DNA of 64,000 bases, taken from the NCBI GenBank assembly GCA_002422395.1, contig DIUY01000030.1:153652-217651 (forward strand), given 5' to 3'. How positions within the stretch are numbered: the first letter of the stretch is position 1; the number at the start of each line of letters is the position of its first letter. A program made the translations under genes and the position numbers. Below the pieces are notes generated by a model. The model was not told where the DNA came from and made no database searches. It saw only the letters and a program-made list of their open reading frames with translations. Positions 41,846 to 51,321 of the stretch are shown here, one piece after another. This stretch comes from Methylococcaceae bacterium UBA6146 (lineage in GTDB: Bacteria > Pseudomonadota > Gammaproteobacteria > Methylococcales > Methylomonadaceae).

Positions 41846-44800
41846 TGCAACGGCCCAATAAAACCATAATACGTGTGCTTATAACGGCCTTGGCGCTGCC
41901 ATTAGTGTGTCTGCTCCTGTTGGTGATTGTCGCCAACACGCCGCAGGGACGCGGATTTATCGAACAGTCGGTGACAAAATTAAGCGCGGGCGAAGTGATT
42001 TTGACCGGACTGGGTGGACGGTTTCCCGATACTTTGCAGATCGGGCGATTGTCCCTAACAGATGCCGCCGGCGTCTGGCTGACGCTCAACGAAGTGTCCC
42101 TGCACTGGTCTCCCGCCCACCTGCTAACCGGCACTGTACACATCGACCATTTGGCAATCGGGTTGGTTAGCTTAAACCGCCTACCCGCCCCGTCTTCTGA
42201 ACCGTCTCCAGAAAGTGAACTGACGTTACCTGTAAAAATCATCTTAAGCCACCTGCACATCGGACGTATCGACCTGGATACCCAGGTGATTGGTGAAAAA
42301 CTCAGCATGACGCTCGACGGCAACGCCCGGTTGGCTTCGCTTGACCAAGGCGACATTGTTTTAGCGTTGCAGCGTTTGGATAAAGCCGGGGCTTATAACC
42401 TGAAAGCCCGCCTTGATACCGAATCGGTGCAAGCGCACTTGTCATTTGAAGAACCTGAACGCGGATTAATTGCGGGTATAGCCGGTTTGCAAGGGCAAAA
42501 CCCGCTGTCTGTAAACGTAGTTTTAGAAGGGCCCTTAACAGCCGCACAACTCCAACTTGACCTTAAGCTGGGCGAGCTAAATGCCGCGTTACAAGGCCGA
42601 CTCGATTTTAACCACGCCCAAGCAGACCTAAACGTGACCGCATCCGCACCGGCAATGCAACCCCATGCGGACATTGCTTGGCAAACTATCGGCTTGAACG
42701 GCAAAGTGCAAGGGCGCTTTACCCAGCCGACGGTCAACAGTAGCCTGCACATCAACGGCCTGAATATTGCCGGGACCAGAATCCGTGCACTTGTCTTGTC
42801 GGTGCAAGGCGAAGCCGGACAGTTAGCTATTGAGGGTGAACTGGGCGGGCTGGTATTGGCGGATTCAAAGCGTGATTTATTGATGGACGTGCCGCTAAAA
42901 CTAAGCGCCGACATTCGCCTGGACGCCCCCGACCGCCCTGTCACCGCCGCCCTGAAACACCCTTATTTCACCGTTGAGGGCGTGGCAACCACAGCCCACA
43001 ATCCCCATGCCAAACTGACGTTGGCACTGCTTGACTTAAAGCCATTGGCGGCACTAGCCGGTTTGGAATTACAAGGCGACAGCACCTTAACTTTAAATGT
43101 CAACCAGCAAGGTGACGACACCGAGCTGACGGTGGAAGGCAACGTGGGCATAACGGGCGGCGACGCCCCCATCCCGCAATTGCTGGGCAAGAAAGCTAAG
43201 ATTGGCGCAGCAGGCAAATTGCACGGAGACACAATCGACTTGACGCACTTTAGCTTGGCGGGCAAAAACTTAACGGCACAAGCGGAAGGTTCGCTAGTCA
43301 GCCAGACGGCAAACTTTACCTGGCAAATGGCCTTGGCTGACTTGTCAGCCTTGTCCGCAACACTTACCGGCAAGCTTGCCGCACAAGGCAATATTTCTGG
43401 CCTCGTGGGTGATCTAAACGCGGACGCAAACCTTACTGGAGAATTTGCCACACCGGATTTCCCGCGCCAACCACTCACCGCCAAGCTCCAACTTAACCAT
43501 TTGCCGAACACCCCCGAAGGCCAGCTAAAGGTCAATACAGTGCTGGCAGGCGCACCGCTAGCCTTGGCAGTGACGGCGCACAGCGAACAAGATAAAGCCT
43601 TACAAATCACCCTTGACCGCGCCACTTGGAAAAGTTCGGTCGCCACAGGCCACATGCTGATGGCGGCAAATGCCACAGTGCCAATCGGCACAATTAACCT
43701 GCGCATCACCGATTTGGCAGACTTTCAGGCGCTGCTAGGCCAGCCGCTGTCAGGTTCAGTCACGGCGGCAATTGAAACTAAACTCCAAAAAGGGCAGCCA
43801 TTGGCGCGTATCCAAGCGAATGCGGACAAAGCCAGTTTGGACGGCACCGCAATGGCCGAAAAAGCGGTGCTGACGGCGACGGTCACGGATATTGCAGGGC
43901 GGCCATCAATCAACGGGCAACTCACCTTGGACGGCATTACTGCCGGCAACTTAAGCGGCTCGGCAAAACTGGATATGGCAGGGACTGGCGAAGCGCTCAA
44001 GCTGCAATTGTCCGCCGCGCTAGACGACCCGGGCGGCACGCCACTTAAACTGCAAACCTTAGCTAATCTTAACGCCTTAAGCCATCGGTTGACAGTTGCC
44101 AAGCTGCAAGCCGACTGGCGCAATGAAAAACTGCATTTGCTCACCCCTGTGACAATCACTTACGCCGAAGGCATCACGTTAAACCAATTGCGCTTAGGCT
44201 TGCGCCAAGCCACCTTGGCTATGGACGGTCGCCTCACCCCGACTTTGGCAATGACGGCTTCAGTGGATAAACTGCCTGCCAGCTTGCTGACCCTGTTGAT
44301 GCCCGAACTTGACGTCACCGGCACCCTACAAGCAACTGCGGAACTCAAAGGCTCCCTTGCCAAACCAGCAGGCCGCGTCACTTTCGACGCCTTAGATTTA
44401 CGGATGCAATCTGGCCCAGGCCGCGCCCTCCCTGCCGTCAAATTGAACGCAACCGCCATGCTCGACGGCATGGCCGCCCAGATCAACGCCCGATGCGACG
44501 CGGGCGCTAATGCCGTGCTGAATGTCCGTGGCCAAGCACCTTTAAGCCCCGACGGTTTGCTCGACCTTGATGCTACCGGCACGGTGAATTTAAAATTGCT
44601 CGACCCCTTGCTGACCGCTGAAGGCCAACGGGCACGCGGCCAAATCACCTTGGTTTCAAAGTTTACGGGCACACTGGCCGCACCAGTGATAACCGGCACT
44701 GCGCAATTGGCTAACGGGGACGTCCGTGACCATATCCTAGGCGCCCACATTACCAACATTAAAGGGCGTTTGCGGGCTGAAAATGGCGTGTTGTCCGTCG

Positions 44801-45846
44801 ATCAATTTGAAGGTCGTGCCGGACAAGGCACAATCGCCATTAACGGCACTATAAGCCTGCTTAAACCCGACATCCCGGTCAACTTGACCATCATCGCCCG
44901 TGACGCCAGGCCGCTCGCCAGCGACCGATTAACTGCCACACTGAACTCGGATCTGTTCATCAGCGGACTGGCTGCGGGCCAAATGAAGGTTGCCGGCGCC
45001 GTTTTAATTAAACGCGCCGAAATCCGCATCCACGAACGTATGCCGGCCAATATTGCCGTGCTAAAAATAACCAGGCCCGGGAGTGTCGGCACAACCGATG
45101 AACCATCACCCAAACAGGATTCAAACCTGCGGCTGAACCTTACCATAACCGCCACCGACAGCATTTTTGTCCGGGGGCGAGGCGTGGATGCTGAGCTAGC
45201 TGGCACTATCAAGCTCCGCGGCACAACAACCAACCCGAAGCCTGAAGGTAGTTTCAGCCTCCGGCGCGGCCAATTGAGCCTCGTGGGCAAGACCTTGACT
45301 TTTACAAAAGGCGTCGTCAGCTTTGAAGGCAGCAGCCTTGCAGATCCTTCGCTGAATTTTGTCGCCAGCACCTCCAGCGACAATATCACCGCCACACTAA
45401 CGCTTAGCGGCACCGCCAACAAACCGAAAATCCTGCTTAGCAGCATCCCCGAACTGCCACAAGATGAAATACTCGCACGGCTGTTATTTAGCCGTAGTGC
45501 CAGTAACCTCAGCACCATGGAAATGGTTCAGATAGGCTCGGCCATTGCCTCGCTATCCGGCGTGACATCAGGTGTCGGCGATCCATTAGAAAGCGTGCGC
45601 AAAAAACTCAGTCTTGACCGCCTATCAGTCGGCGGCGCCGACAACGCCCTAGAAGCGGGGCGTTATGTGATGCCCGGCGTTTATGTGGGCGCCAAACAAG
45701 GCTTGTCCAGCACTAGCCCGCAGGCGGCGGTACAGATTGATTTGACCAAATCGATCAAGCTCGAAGCCACCATCGGCACCGGCGCACCGGCGGGCAAATC
45801 AGCCGGCACCAACAGCGTGGGTATAATTTATCAGTTTGAATATTAA
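41845..45846 (+). CDS. tamB: TamB, inner-membrane translocation and assembly protein
   Basis: A 1333-residue AsmA-like/TamB protein. One N-terminal membrane helix (about residues 8-30), a long beta-rich periplasmic groove domain, and the C-terminal DUF490/TamB domain (about 1000-1333) with YVMPGVYVGAKQG. The N-terminal LITALALPLVCLLLLVIVANTPQG is typical. It bridges the two membranes with TamA, moving phospholipid or assisting barrel insertion. Translated from a TGATG overlap with tamA. Several long antisense frames across it are shadows. Confidence 0.94.
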   Translation: MQRPNKTIIRVLITALALPLVCLLLLVIVANTPQGRGFIEQSVTKLSAGEVILTGLGGRFPDTLQIGRLSLTDAAGVWLTLNEVSLHWSPAHLLTGTVHIDHLAIGLVSLNRLPAPSSEPSPESELTLPVKIILSHLHIGRIDLDTQVIGEKLSMTLDGNARLASLDQGDIVLALQRLDKAGAYNLKARLDTESVQAHLSFEEPERGLIAGIAGLQGQNPLSVNVVLEGPLTAAQLQLDLKLGELNAALQGRLDFNHAQADLNVTASAPAMQPHADIAWQTIGLNGKVQGRFTQPTVNSSLHINGLNIAGTRIRALVLSVQGEAGQLAIEGELGGLVLADSKRDLLMDVPLKLSADIRLDAPDRPVTAALKHPYFTVEGVATTAHNPHAKLTLALLDLKPLAALAGLELQGDSTLTLNVNQQGDDTELTVEGNVGITGGDAPIPQLLGKKAKIGAAGKLHGDTIDLTHFSLAGKNLTAQAEGSLVSQTANFTWQMALADLSALSATLTGKLAAQGNISGLVGDLNADANLTGEFATPDFPRQPLTAKLQLNHLPNTPEGQLKVNTVLAGAPLALAVTAHSEQDKALQITLDRATWKSSVATGHMLMAANATVPIGTINLRITDLADFQALLGQPLSGSVTAAIETKLQKGQPLARIQANADKASLDGTAMAEKAVLTATVTDIAGRPSINGQLTLDGITAGNLSGSAKLDMAGTGEALKLQLSAALDDPGGTPLKLQTLANLNALSHRLTVAKLQADWRNEKLHLLTPVTITYAEGITLNQLRLGLRQATLAMDGRLTPTLAMTASVDKLPASLLTLLMPELDVTGTLQATAELKGSLAKPAGRVTFDALDLRMQSGPGRALPAVKLNATAMLDGMAAQINARCDAGANAVLNVRGQAPLSPDGLLDLDATGTVNLKLLDPLLTAEGQRARGQITLVSKFTGTLAAPVITGTAQLANGDVRDHILGAHITNIKGRLRAENGVLSVDQFEGRAGQGTIAINGTISLLKPDIPVNLTIIARDARPLASDRLTATLNSDLFISGLAAGQMKVAGAVLIKRAEIRIHERMPANIAVLKITRPGSVGTTDEPSPKQDSNLRLNLTITATDSIFVRGRGVDAELAGTIKLRGTTTNPKPEGSFSLRRGQLSLVGKTLTFTKGVVSFEGSSLADPSLNFVASTSSDNITATLTLSGTANKPKILLSSIPELPQDEILARLLFSRSASNLSTMEMVQIGSAIASLSGVTSGVGDPLESVRKKLSLDRLSVGGADNALEAGRYVMPGVYVGAKQGLSSTSPQAAVQIDLTKSIKLEATIGTGAPAGKSAGTNSVGIIYQFEY

Positions 45847-45851
45847 ACAGG

Positions 45852-45889
45852 ACTGCCCGTGAGTTTGTTGGCACTGAAGGCAGGGCAGT
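45852..45889. terminator. Stem-loop between tamB and ZIP gene
   Basis: ACTGCCC (45852-45858) pairs with GGGCAGT (45883-45889) over a 24-base loop in a convergent gap. Resembles the hairpin family words but is not a full copy. A possible bidirectional terminator; no T-tract. Confidence 0.4.
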
Positions 45890-45903
45890 TTACGGGCATC
45901 CGT

Positions 45904-46854
45904 TCAACCCAACAAATTGTCCAAAACCATCATGATTATAAAGCCTATCATTAACGCGAAAGTCGCATAACGGGAACGGCCATTAGAATGTGTTTCCGGG
46001 ATAATTTCCTCGCTGATGACAAACAGCATAGCACCTGCGGCAAAACCCATCGCTATCGGCAGTATCGGCTGAAAAATTGTGACCATAGTGATGCCCAGCA
46101 AGCCGCCGACCGGCTCAACCAGACCGGTTAAAGTTGCAATGCCAACCGCCCGCCATTTGTTATAGCCCAAGCCAACCAACGGCAAGGCAACCGCCAAACC
46201 TTCAGGGATATTTTGCAAGGCAATCGCAATTGCCAGCACGATGCCGTTTTTCATCTCCCCTGAACCAAAACTAACCCCCACTGACATGCCTTCAGGAAAG
46301 TTATGGATGGTGATAGCAATAATGAATAGCCAGATTTTTTGTAACGAATTAAGTTGCGTGTCTGAAATGGAATCAAAATGGACATGCGGCAGTTGCCGGT
46401 CAGCATAATGCAAAAACAGTGCGCCCACTATCATGCCCGCAGAAACCACATAAATGCCCTTGCCGGGCCAGACCAAATTCCCGAAGTCCATTCCTGGGAC
46501 TAATAATGAAAATGCCGTCGCCGCGAGCATGACGCCCGCCGCCGCCCCCAACAGGCTATTAAACATATTTTTGGAGATATTCTTAAATAACAGGGCGGGC
46601 AATGCACCTACGCCTGTCGCCAAACTAGCCAAAATACTAGCCAAGAAACCGATGACAACAAGTTTGCCAAAAAACAAATAGAGGCCACCAAACACCACCA
46701 ATTGTGATAACAGGAAGAGGCCAGTTAAGGTCGCCCAACGTTTCAGTGCGGACATGGCAAGAAGTTGTTGATAGTATTTGCTGGCTTTCGCATGGGTGAT
46801 TTGAAGTTCAATATAGCTTTGTAATTTGGCTATGGTTTTTGCTGTTATTGTCAT
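45904..46854 (-). CDS. ZIP-family divalent metal transporter
   Basis: 316 residues, about eight transmembrane helices. The two signature metal-binding helices are ITIHNFPEGMSVG and IALQNIPEGLAVA, and the loop between earlier helices contains HVHFD, a His-rich possible metal site. ZIP proteins import zinc or other divalent cations into the cytoplasm. A cytosolic N-terminal extension of about 35 residues precedes the first helix. It stands alone, convergent with tamB. Metal specificity is not given by sequence. Confidence 0.9.
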   Translation of the reverse strand: MTITAKTIAKLQSYIELQITHAKASKYYQQLLAMSALKRWATLTGLFLLSQLVVFGGLYLFFGKLVVIGFLASILASLATGVGALPALLFKNISKNMFNSLLGAAAGVMLAATAFSLLVPGMDFGNLVWPGKGIYVVSAGMIVGALFLHYADRQLPHVHFDSISDTQLNSLQKIWLFIIAITIHNFPEGMSVGVSFGSGEMKNGIVLAIAIALQNIPEGLAVALPLVGLGYNKWRAVGIATLTGLVEPVGGLLGITMVTIFQPILPIAMGFAAGAMLFVISEEIIPETHSNGRSRYATFALMIGFIIMMVLDNLLG

Positions 46855-47114
46855 TGATCCTACCTCGTGTTGGCTGGTTTCAGAAAGGCTTGTGATTTTA
46901 TATCCAAATGCCCGCGATTTATATGGTTATCAGATTCTCTTTCACAGCCGTGGACAGCTTAAATGCAATTCAAGCCCTAATGGCCGGTCGGCAACTGTTC
47001 AGGGATGCCAATTTAATATTCGGCAAACAAGATATGTGTCCCCCGTCCTGTTTTTGGGTAGCTTATGCTATAATATAATGTTTTTGCTCCCTTAGAATCG
47101 GAGTTATTTATTGT
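46855..47114 (+). promoter_or_regulatory. lpxC upstream region with extended -10 promoter
   Basis: TGCTATAAT (47066-47074) is an extended -10 element, 41 bp before the lpxC start, with no good -35, as extended -10 promoters allow. GGAG at 47100-47103 is the ribosome site, spaced 11 bases from the ATG. The rest of the gap shows nothing recognisable; the usual division-cluster gene ftsZ is not upstream of lpxC here. Confidence 0.6.
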
Positions 47115-48038
47115 ATGATTAAACAGCGAACTTTAAAAAACACCATCAGAGCCACGGGTGTGGGGCTGCATACCGGCCAAAAAATATATTTGACCTTGCG
47201 CCCTGCCGAACCGAACACTGGCATCAGCTTCCGTCGGGTAGATTTGGATGAGCCTGTCACTATCCAAGCGACGCCGGGCAATGTGGGGGAAACCGTCTTG
47301 TCAACGACGTTGGTGGCCGGCGATGTGAAAATATCAACTATTGAGCATTTGTTATCGGCCTTTGCCGGTTTAGGCATAGATAATGCCATTATTGATGTCA
47401 GTGCGGCGGAAGTCCCCATTATGGATGGCAGTGCCGGACCATTTGTGTTTTTGCTTCAGTCAGCGGGCGTTGAAGAGCAAGACTATCCCAAGCAATATAT
47501 CCGTATTAAACGCAGCGTGCGCGTTGAGGAAGGTGACAAATGGGCGGCTTTCGAACCATTCGATGGCTTTAAGGTGACATTTACCATCGACTTTGAGCAC
47601 CCAGCCTTCGAAGATAATGTAAAAACCGCGACTATGGATTTTTCATCGACAACTTTTGTTAAAGAAGTTAGCCGTGCCCGGACATTCGGCTTTATGAAAG
47701 ATATAGAAATGTTGCGGCAAAATAATCTTGCCTTAGGTGGTAGCCTGGATAATGCCATCGTTGTTGATGACAATAAAATTCTGAATGAAGACGGTCTGCG
47801 TTGCGCCGATGAGTTTGTCAAACATAAAATTCTTGATGCGATTGGCGATTTGTATTTATTGGGCCATAGTTTGATCGGGGAGTTTACCGGTTATAAGTCA
47901 GGGCACGGGCTGAACAACAAACTGTTGCGCCAGTTATTGGCTGATAAAGAGGCGTGGGAAATGGTCACCTTTGACGAAGAAGATGAGGCGCCAATTTCCT
48001 TTATGCGCTCAGCGCAAACACCCAGACCTGCGGCATAA
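47115..48038 (+). CDS. lpxC: UDP-3-O-acyl-N-acetylglucosamine deacetylase
   Basis: A 307-residue LpxC, the committed step of lipid A synthesis. The zinc and catalytic segments are present: TIEHLLSAFAGLGIDNA, TIDFEHPAF, and KHKILDAIGDLYLLGH. The length is normal. The C-terminal tail is short and not markedly hydrophobic, unlike some AAA-protease-degraded forms. It is convergent with the DciA-like gene across 4 bp. Confidence 0.97.
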   Translation: MIKQRTLKNTIRATGVGLHTGQKIYLTLRPAEPNTGISFRRVDLDEPVTIQATPGNVGETVLSTTLVAGDVKISTIEHLLSAFAGLGIDNAIIDVSAAEVPIMDGSAGPFVFLLQSAGVEEQDYPKQYIRIKRSVRVEEGDKWAAFEPFDGFKVTFTIDFEHPAFEDNVKTATMDFSSTTFVKEVSRARTFGFMKDIEMLRQNNLALGGSLDNAIVVDDNKILNEDGLRCADEFVKHKILDAIGDLYLLGHSLIGEFTGYKSGHGLNNKLLRQLLADKEAWEMVTFDEEDEAPISFMRSAQTPRPAA

Positions 48039-48060
48039 CCCTTTATGCCTTATCGGTTTT
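48032..48060 (+). terminator. Possible lpxC terminator overlapping the stop codon
   Basis: GGCATAA and TTATGCC (48032-48049) form a 7-bp stem with a 4-base loop, followed by TTATCGGTTTTT. It overlaps the lpxC stop and the end of the convergent DUF721 gene. Confidence 0.4.
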
Positions 48061-48504
48061 TCCTGAAAGCCGTTCAAGTGTTGCGCTCAGCTTTAACATC
48101 GCCTGCTTCAATTGGTTATCCGAAACGGTGAGGCCGGACGTGCGGATAACCGCTATCGTGCTGGCAGATGGGATGTTTGCCTTTCTTGATGGCCGCCCGC
48201 CCCCTGTAAGGCTTTCCATAATTTTAATCTGTAAGGTGTCAACGGATTGCTTGGATAATGGCGCAACACTTGCCAAAATAATCTTATTATAGAAGCGTAA
48301 CTGCGACGCCCAGACCGCAGAATCAGTGTAAACCAACAGCTTGTGATCTTTGACAAGGCAATGCCGCACCTGTGCGGCCAATGCTTCCGGCAAAACGGCT
48401 TGGAGGTGATGCAACAGTTTTTTTTGTTGTTCAAGCTGGCTATAAAAATAGGCAATCGTCCTGTTTTCGCAAGCCAGTGACAATTTAAAGGATTTTTTTA
48501 ACAT
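48043..48504 (-). CDS. DUF721/DciA-like protein
   Basis: 153 residues. The central LVYTDSAVWASQLRFYNKIIL follows the DUF721 pattern of DciA, the bacterial loader of the replicative helicase DnaB. The N-terminal half is longer and more basic than core DUF721. In gammaproteobacteria this gene often lies near lpxC and secA, consistent with the position. It starts 13 bp after the diguanylate cyclase gene ends. Confidence 0.75.
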   Translation of the reverse strand: MLKKSFKLSLACENRTIAYFYSQLEQQKKLLHHLQAVLPEALAAQVRHCLVKDHKLLVYTDSAVWASQLRFYNKIILASVAPLSKQSVDTLQIKIMESLTGGGRPSRKANIPSASTIAVIRTSGLTVSDNQLKQAMLKLSATLERLSGKTDKA

Positions 48505-48517
48505 AGGAGGTTAAAGG

Positions 48518-49588
48518 CTAAACGGTTAACTCTTCCCTGTACAAGGTCACCAAACTATGGCCTTGGCGTTTGCTAAAATACATCGCTTGGTCAGACTTTT
48601 CCAGCAGCGCCTCTATAGTGCGCCCATGCTTTGGATAGCAAGACACCCCAATACTGGCACTAAGGGGGATATTGACCCCTTGGTAGCGCACTTGGGTCTG
48701 TTTAAACTCTTTAATTATGCGGTCTGCAACAATAATGGCATTTTCTTTGTCGCAATCAGACAATAAAACCACAAACTCATCACCACCGTAACGTGCGGCA
48801 AAATCAGCATCCCTAAGCACCGATGTCAGGCATTGCGCCAAATTGGTCAACAACAAATTTCCTGCGTCATGGCCTAGCCGGTCATTAATCTCTTTTAAAT
48901 TATCCGCATCAATCATAAGCACGGCGACATCCCAATCATGCCGTTCCGCTTGCTTAAGCAATTTTTCGGACAAGTCTTTGATACTGCGGCGGTTAAAAAG
49001 CTTCGTCAAGTCATCGGTTTCGGAAATGGCTTTGAGTTTGTTAAAGCCTGCCTGAATATCGGCCGCCAACATAGTTGAAATATAAGCGACTAACAGCATA
49101 GGAAAAAACAGCATCAGTAACTCGCTGCTTTCTTGTAAAGAAGAAAAAGCGTTTTCCCCGTACAAATCGTAATTCAAGTAAGCGAAAATCATGCATATCA
49201 AACAAACTTCCAATAATGTCACCAGCTTCCCTAACGTCAGTGCGCTGGCAATGACCGGCAACAAGAAGAGGTTAAACAAAGGGCTTTGCAGTTTTCCCGT
49301 ATACCAGATCATCCAACTGACAAAAAAAATCATTATCCATGTCTGAAAGGCAATCTTCCATTCCTTGGCGTCATGAAAAAAGTTCAGATATTGGAAAACA
49401 ATCACTAACACGGCAAATATACAAGAAGCGAATATTAATATCGGCTTGATATCATCAGCCACCCCACCCACAACAAGGTAAAACAACACTAAAACTAACA
49501 ATAACCACTCTATTTCGGCTAAAGTGCGGCTAAACCCGCTCAACACCTCCGGCTCGTCATTTAACTTATAGTAAGATTTTTTCTTCAT
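48518..49588 (-). CDS. Membrane-bound GGDEF diguanylate cyclase
   Basis: 356 residues. About six hydrophobic segments in the first 180 residues make a membrane sensor region. A GGDEF domain follows, with ARYGGDEFVVLL carrying the catalytic motif and DDLTKLFNRRS at its start. It makes cyclic di-GMP. An inhibitory I-site (RxxD) five residues before GGDEF is not evident: the sequence there is LRDADFAARYGGDEF, in which RDAD (R-x-x-D) does appear, so an I-site is possible. The start at 49588 (MKKKSYY) has AAGAG upstream; 49639 is the alternative. Confidence 0.9.
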   Translation of the reverse strand: MKKKSYYKLNDEPEVLSGFSRTLAEIEWLLLVLVLFYLVVGGVADDIKPILIFASCIFAVLVIVFQYLNFFHDAKEWKIAFQTWIMIFFVSWMIWYTGKLQSPLFNLFLLPVIASALTLGKLVTLLEVCLICMIFAYLNYDLYGENAFSSLQESSELLMLFFPMLLVAYISTMLAADIQAGFNKLKAISETDDLTKLFNRRSIKDLSEKLLKQAERHDWDVAVLMIDADNLKEINDRLGHDAGNLLLTNLAQCLTSVLRDADFAARYGGDEFVVLLSDCDKENAIIVADRIIKEFKQTQVRYQGVNIPLSASIGVSCYPKHGRTIEALLEKSDQAMYFSKRQGHSLVTLYREELTV

Positions 49589-49690
49589 GGATGATGCTCT
49601 TATTCGGAAACTCGCCGCAGTAACTTTTTCGAAGGGCAACAGGCTTTTGTGCCGGAGGGCAGGCAGCTGCTAAATAGGGGCCGGTTGTTG

Positions 49691-50440
49691 TTATACAATG
49701 CGCTCTGGAGCCGTGTCACATTGATAATCATCAACTTGCTGTGCGGTGAAGAACTTTTTAAATACCGGTAGGAAGCTGATAGTGATGGGGATGGAATAAA
49801 AACAATAAATCGCCGCCGCTTCACCGGTGGTGACGCCAAAAAACCATTGCGGCACAAATAAGGTCATGATTGCCATGGCAAAATGATAAGTGGCTATTTT
49901 TTTATTGTCTTTCCATAAGAAGCCGCTAATGGCAAGGGCAAATAATGAGCCATGCGTGACGAGCGTCCCATAAGCGCTGGATATTGAATAACCGATATGG
50001 TATTTGCCCATAAACAGGCAGGAGATCATTTCCCCAATAAAGTTAGGGGTTAAACCAAGTTTTGTATCAAAAAGTTGTAACTGGTTGGGTAGGAAATTAA
50101 AGATCAGGAATGAAGAGCTTAGCCCCAAACCGATTAATGTTGCACGTTTTAATGCGGTTGGGTCTGATGAATAGGTGGCTAGTGCCGGCATGATGGCCAA
50201 CGCCTGAAAGCTAATATGGTAAGTTGATAATTGGCTCAAGAATAAATTTGTCCCATACCCGCATTGCCCAGCGACAGGATAACCAAAATACTGGATCAGT
50301 TCCATTAACGAAAAATGCAGGATTGCATACGCCCTGGCGATACGCACCCATTTGGGCTCTTCTTTATCAAGAAACGTTATGCCTGATGCGACGATCCCGA
50401 CCAGCCCAAGCCCTAGTGACATATTTGCACTGAAACACAT
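49691..50440 (-). CDS. Multi-pass membrane protein of unknown function (MCFSA type)
   Basis: 249 residues, about seven hydrophobic helices, beginning MCFSANMSLGLGLVGIV. The MCFSA start and GxTFLDK loop resemble a small family of uncharacterised inner-membrane proteins (DUF5765/DUF6629-like); the exact family is uncertain. Single gene, no link to neighbours. Confidence 0.55.
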   Translation of the reverse strand: MCFSANMSLGLGLVGIVASGITFLDKEEPKWVRIARAYAILHFSLMELIQYFGYPVAGQCGYGTNLFLSQLSTYHISFQALAIMPALATYSSDPTALKRATLIGLGLSSSFLIFNFLPNQLQLFDTKLGLTPNFIGEMISCLFMGKYHIGYSISSAYGTLVTHGSLFALAISGFLWKDNKKIATYHFAMAIMTLFVPQWFFGVTTGEAAAIYCFYSIPITISFLPVFKKFFTAQQVDDYQCDTAPERIV

Positions 50441-50591
50441 AGTTAAAACCTATAGCTACAATAAATAGAATAATAAGATTCGCATACTTGAAATATAGTT
50501 TACGGCGTAACACATGGCAAACCACTATAAGAGCAATCGCCTTATTTCACAATAAGGTAATGGTTATTATGGGTAATGCTTGGCAATTTTA

Positions 50592-51293
50592 TCAACCACT
50601 ACCTGGCATCAAGTTAATTAACCACGACGCAAAATTCTGGCGATTACGCGAAGAAATAATCACTTTGCCAGTGCCAGAAAATTTAAGCACCATACCCTCG
50701 CCGCTAGTCACGCTGCTGACAAGCTGCCCCAACAAACCACCGCCACGCGCCGCCACAGAGACTTCATATTGTAAGCGGCTATCCCAAGCGACGACATGAG
50801 CGTTATCAATAATGATATCTTTGCCTGGGGTGACTTCCAACGCAAAACTGGAACCAAAACCCGAAACCGCAAGCTTGCCCTGCCCGCTTGCTTCACAAAT
50901 AAAAAAGCCGCCAGTTTGGCCAAATATCGCCGCCCCAACACCCTGCGTGCGGACATTAAGGATAACCCCACTTTCGGCGGCGACAAAAGCCCCATCTGTC
51001 AGCATATAAGTAGTGTTGCCAACCTCTAAAACCTCTATGGCGCCAGGCAATGTGGGTGACAATAAGCAATCGCCATCGCCCTGTGTCGCTTCAATATGTT
51101 GCTGAAAAAACGACTCGCCATTGGCAAAGCGGCGCATTAAAGCGCTCCCTAAGCCTCCTGTCATTTTACCTTTGAGTTCCAAGGTGTTTTCCATCATGAC
51201 CATGGCGTTGGATTCACAATAAATCTTTTCGCCACGCTTAAGGCTGATGTGTAAAAAAGGATCAACATCGCCTGTTACTGTAAATTGTGCCAC
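50592..51293 (-). CDS. AIM24/TIGR00266 family protein
   Basis: 233 residues with a beta-rich AIM24 fold: GEKIYCESNAMVMMENTLELKGKMTGG, FGQTGGFFICEASGQGKLAV and DNAHVVAWDSRLQYEV are typical. Function in bacteria is unknown; the family is named after a yeast mitochondrial protein. It begins 28 bp after the comEC stop and may be co-transcribed. Confidence 0.88.
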   Translation of the reverse strand: MAQFTVTGDVDPFLHISLKRGEKIYCESNAMVMMENTLELKGKMTGGLGSALMRRFANGESFFQQHIEATQGDGDCLLSPTLPGAIEVLEVGNTTYMLTDGAFVAAESGVILNVRTQGVGAAIFGQTGGFFICEASGQGKLAVSGFGSSFALEVTPGKDIIIDNAHVVAWDSRLQYEVSVAARGGGLLGQLVSSVTSGEGMVLKFSGTGKVIISSRNRQNFASWLINLMPGSG

Positions 51294-51321
51294 GGTTTTC
51301 CTCTCCAGTTATTTTGCCAAA

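Noticed and set aside
41784..45518. Several long antisense frames opposite tamB (190-248 residues)
   Set aside because: They are shadows of a GC-biased coding strand, with low-complexity Ser/Ala/Pro composition and no start context.
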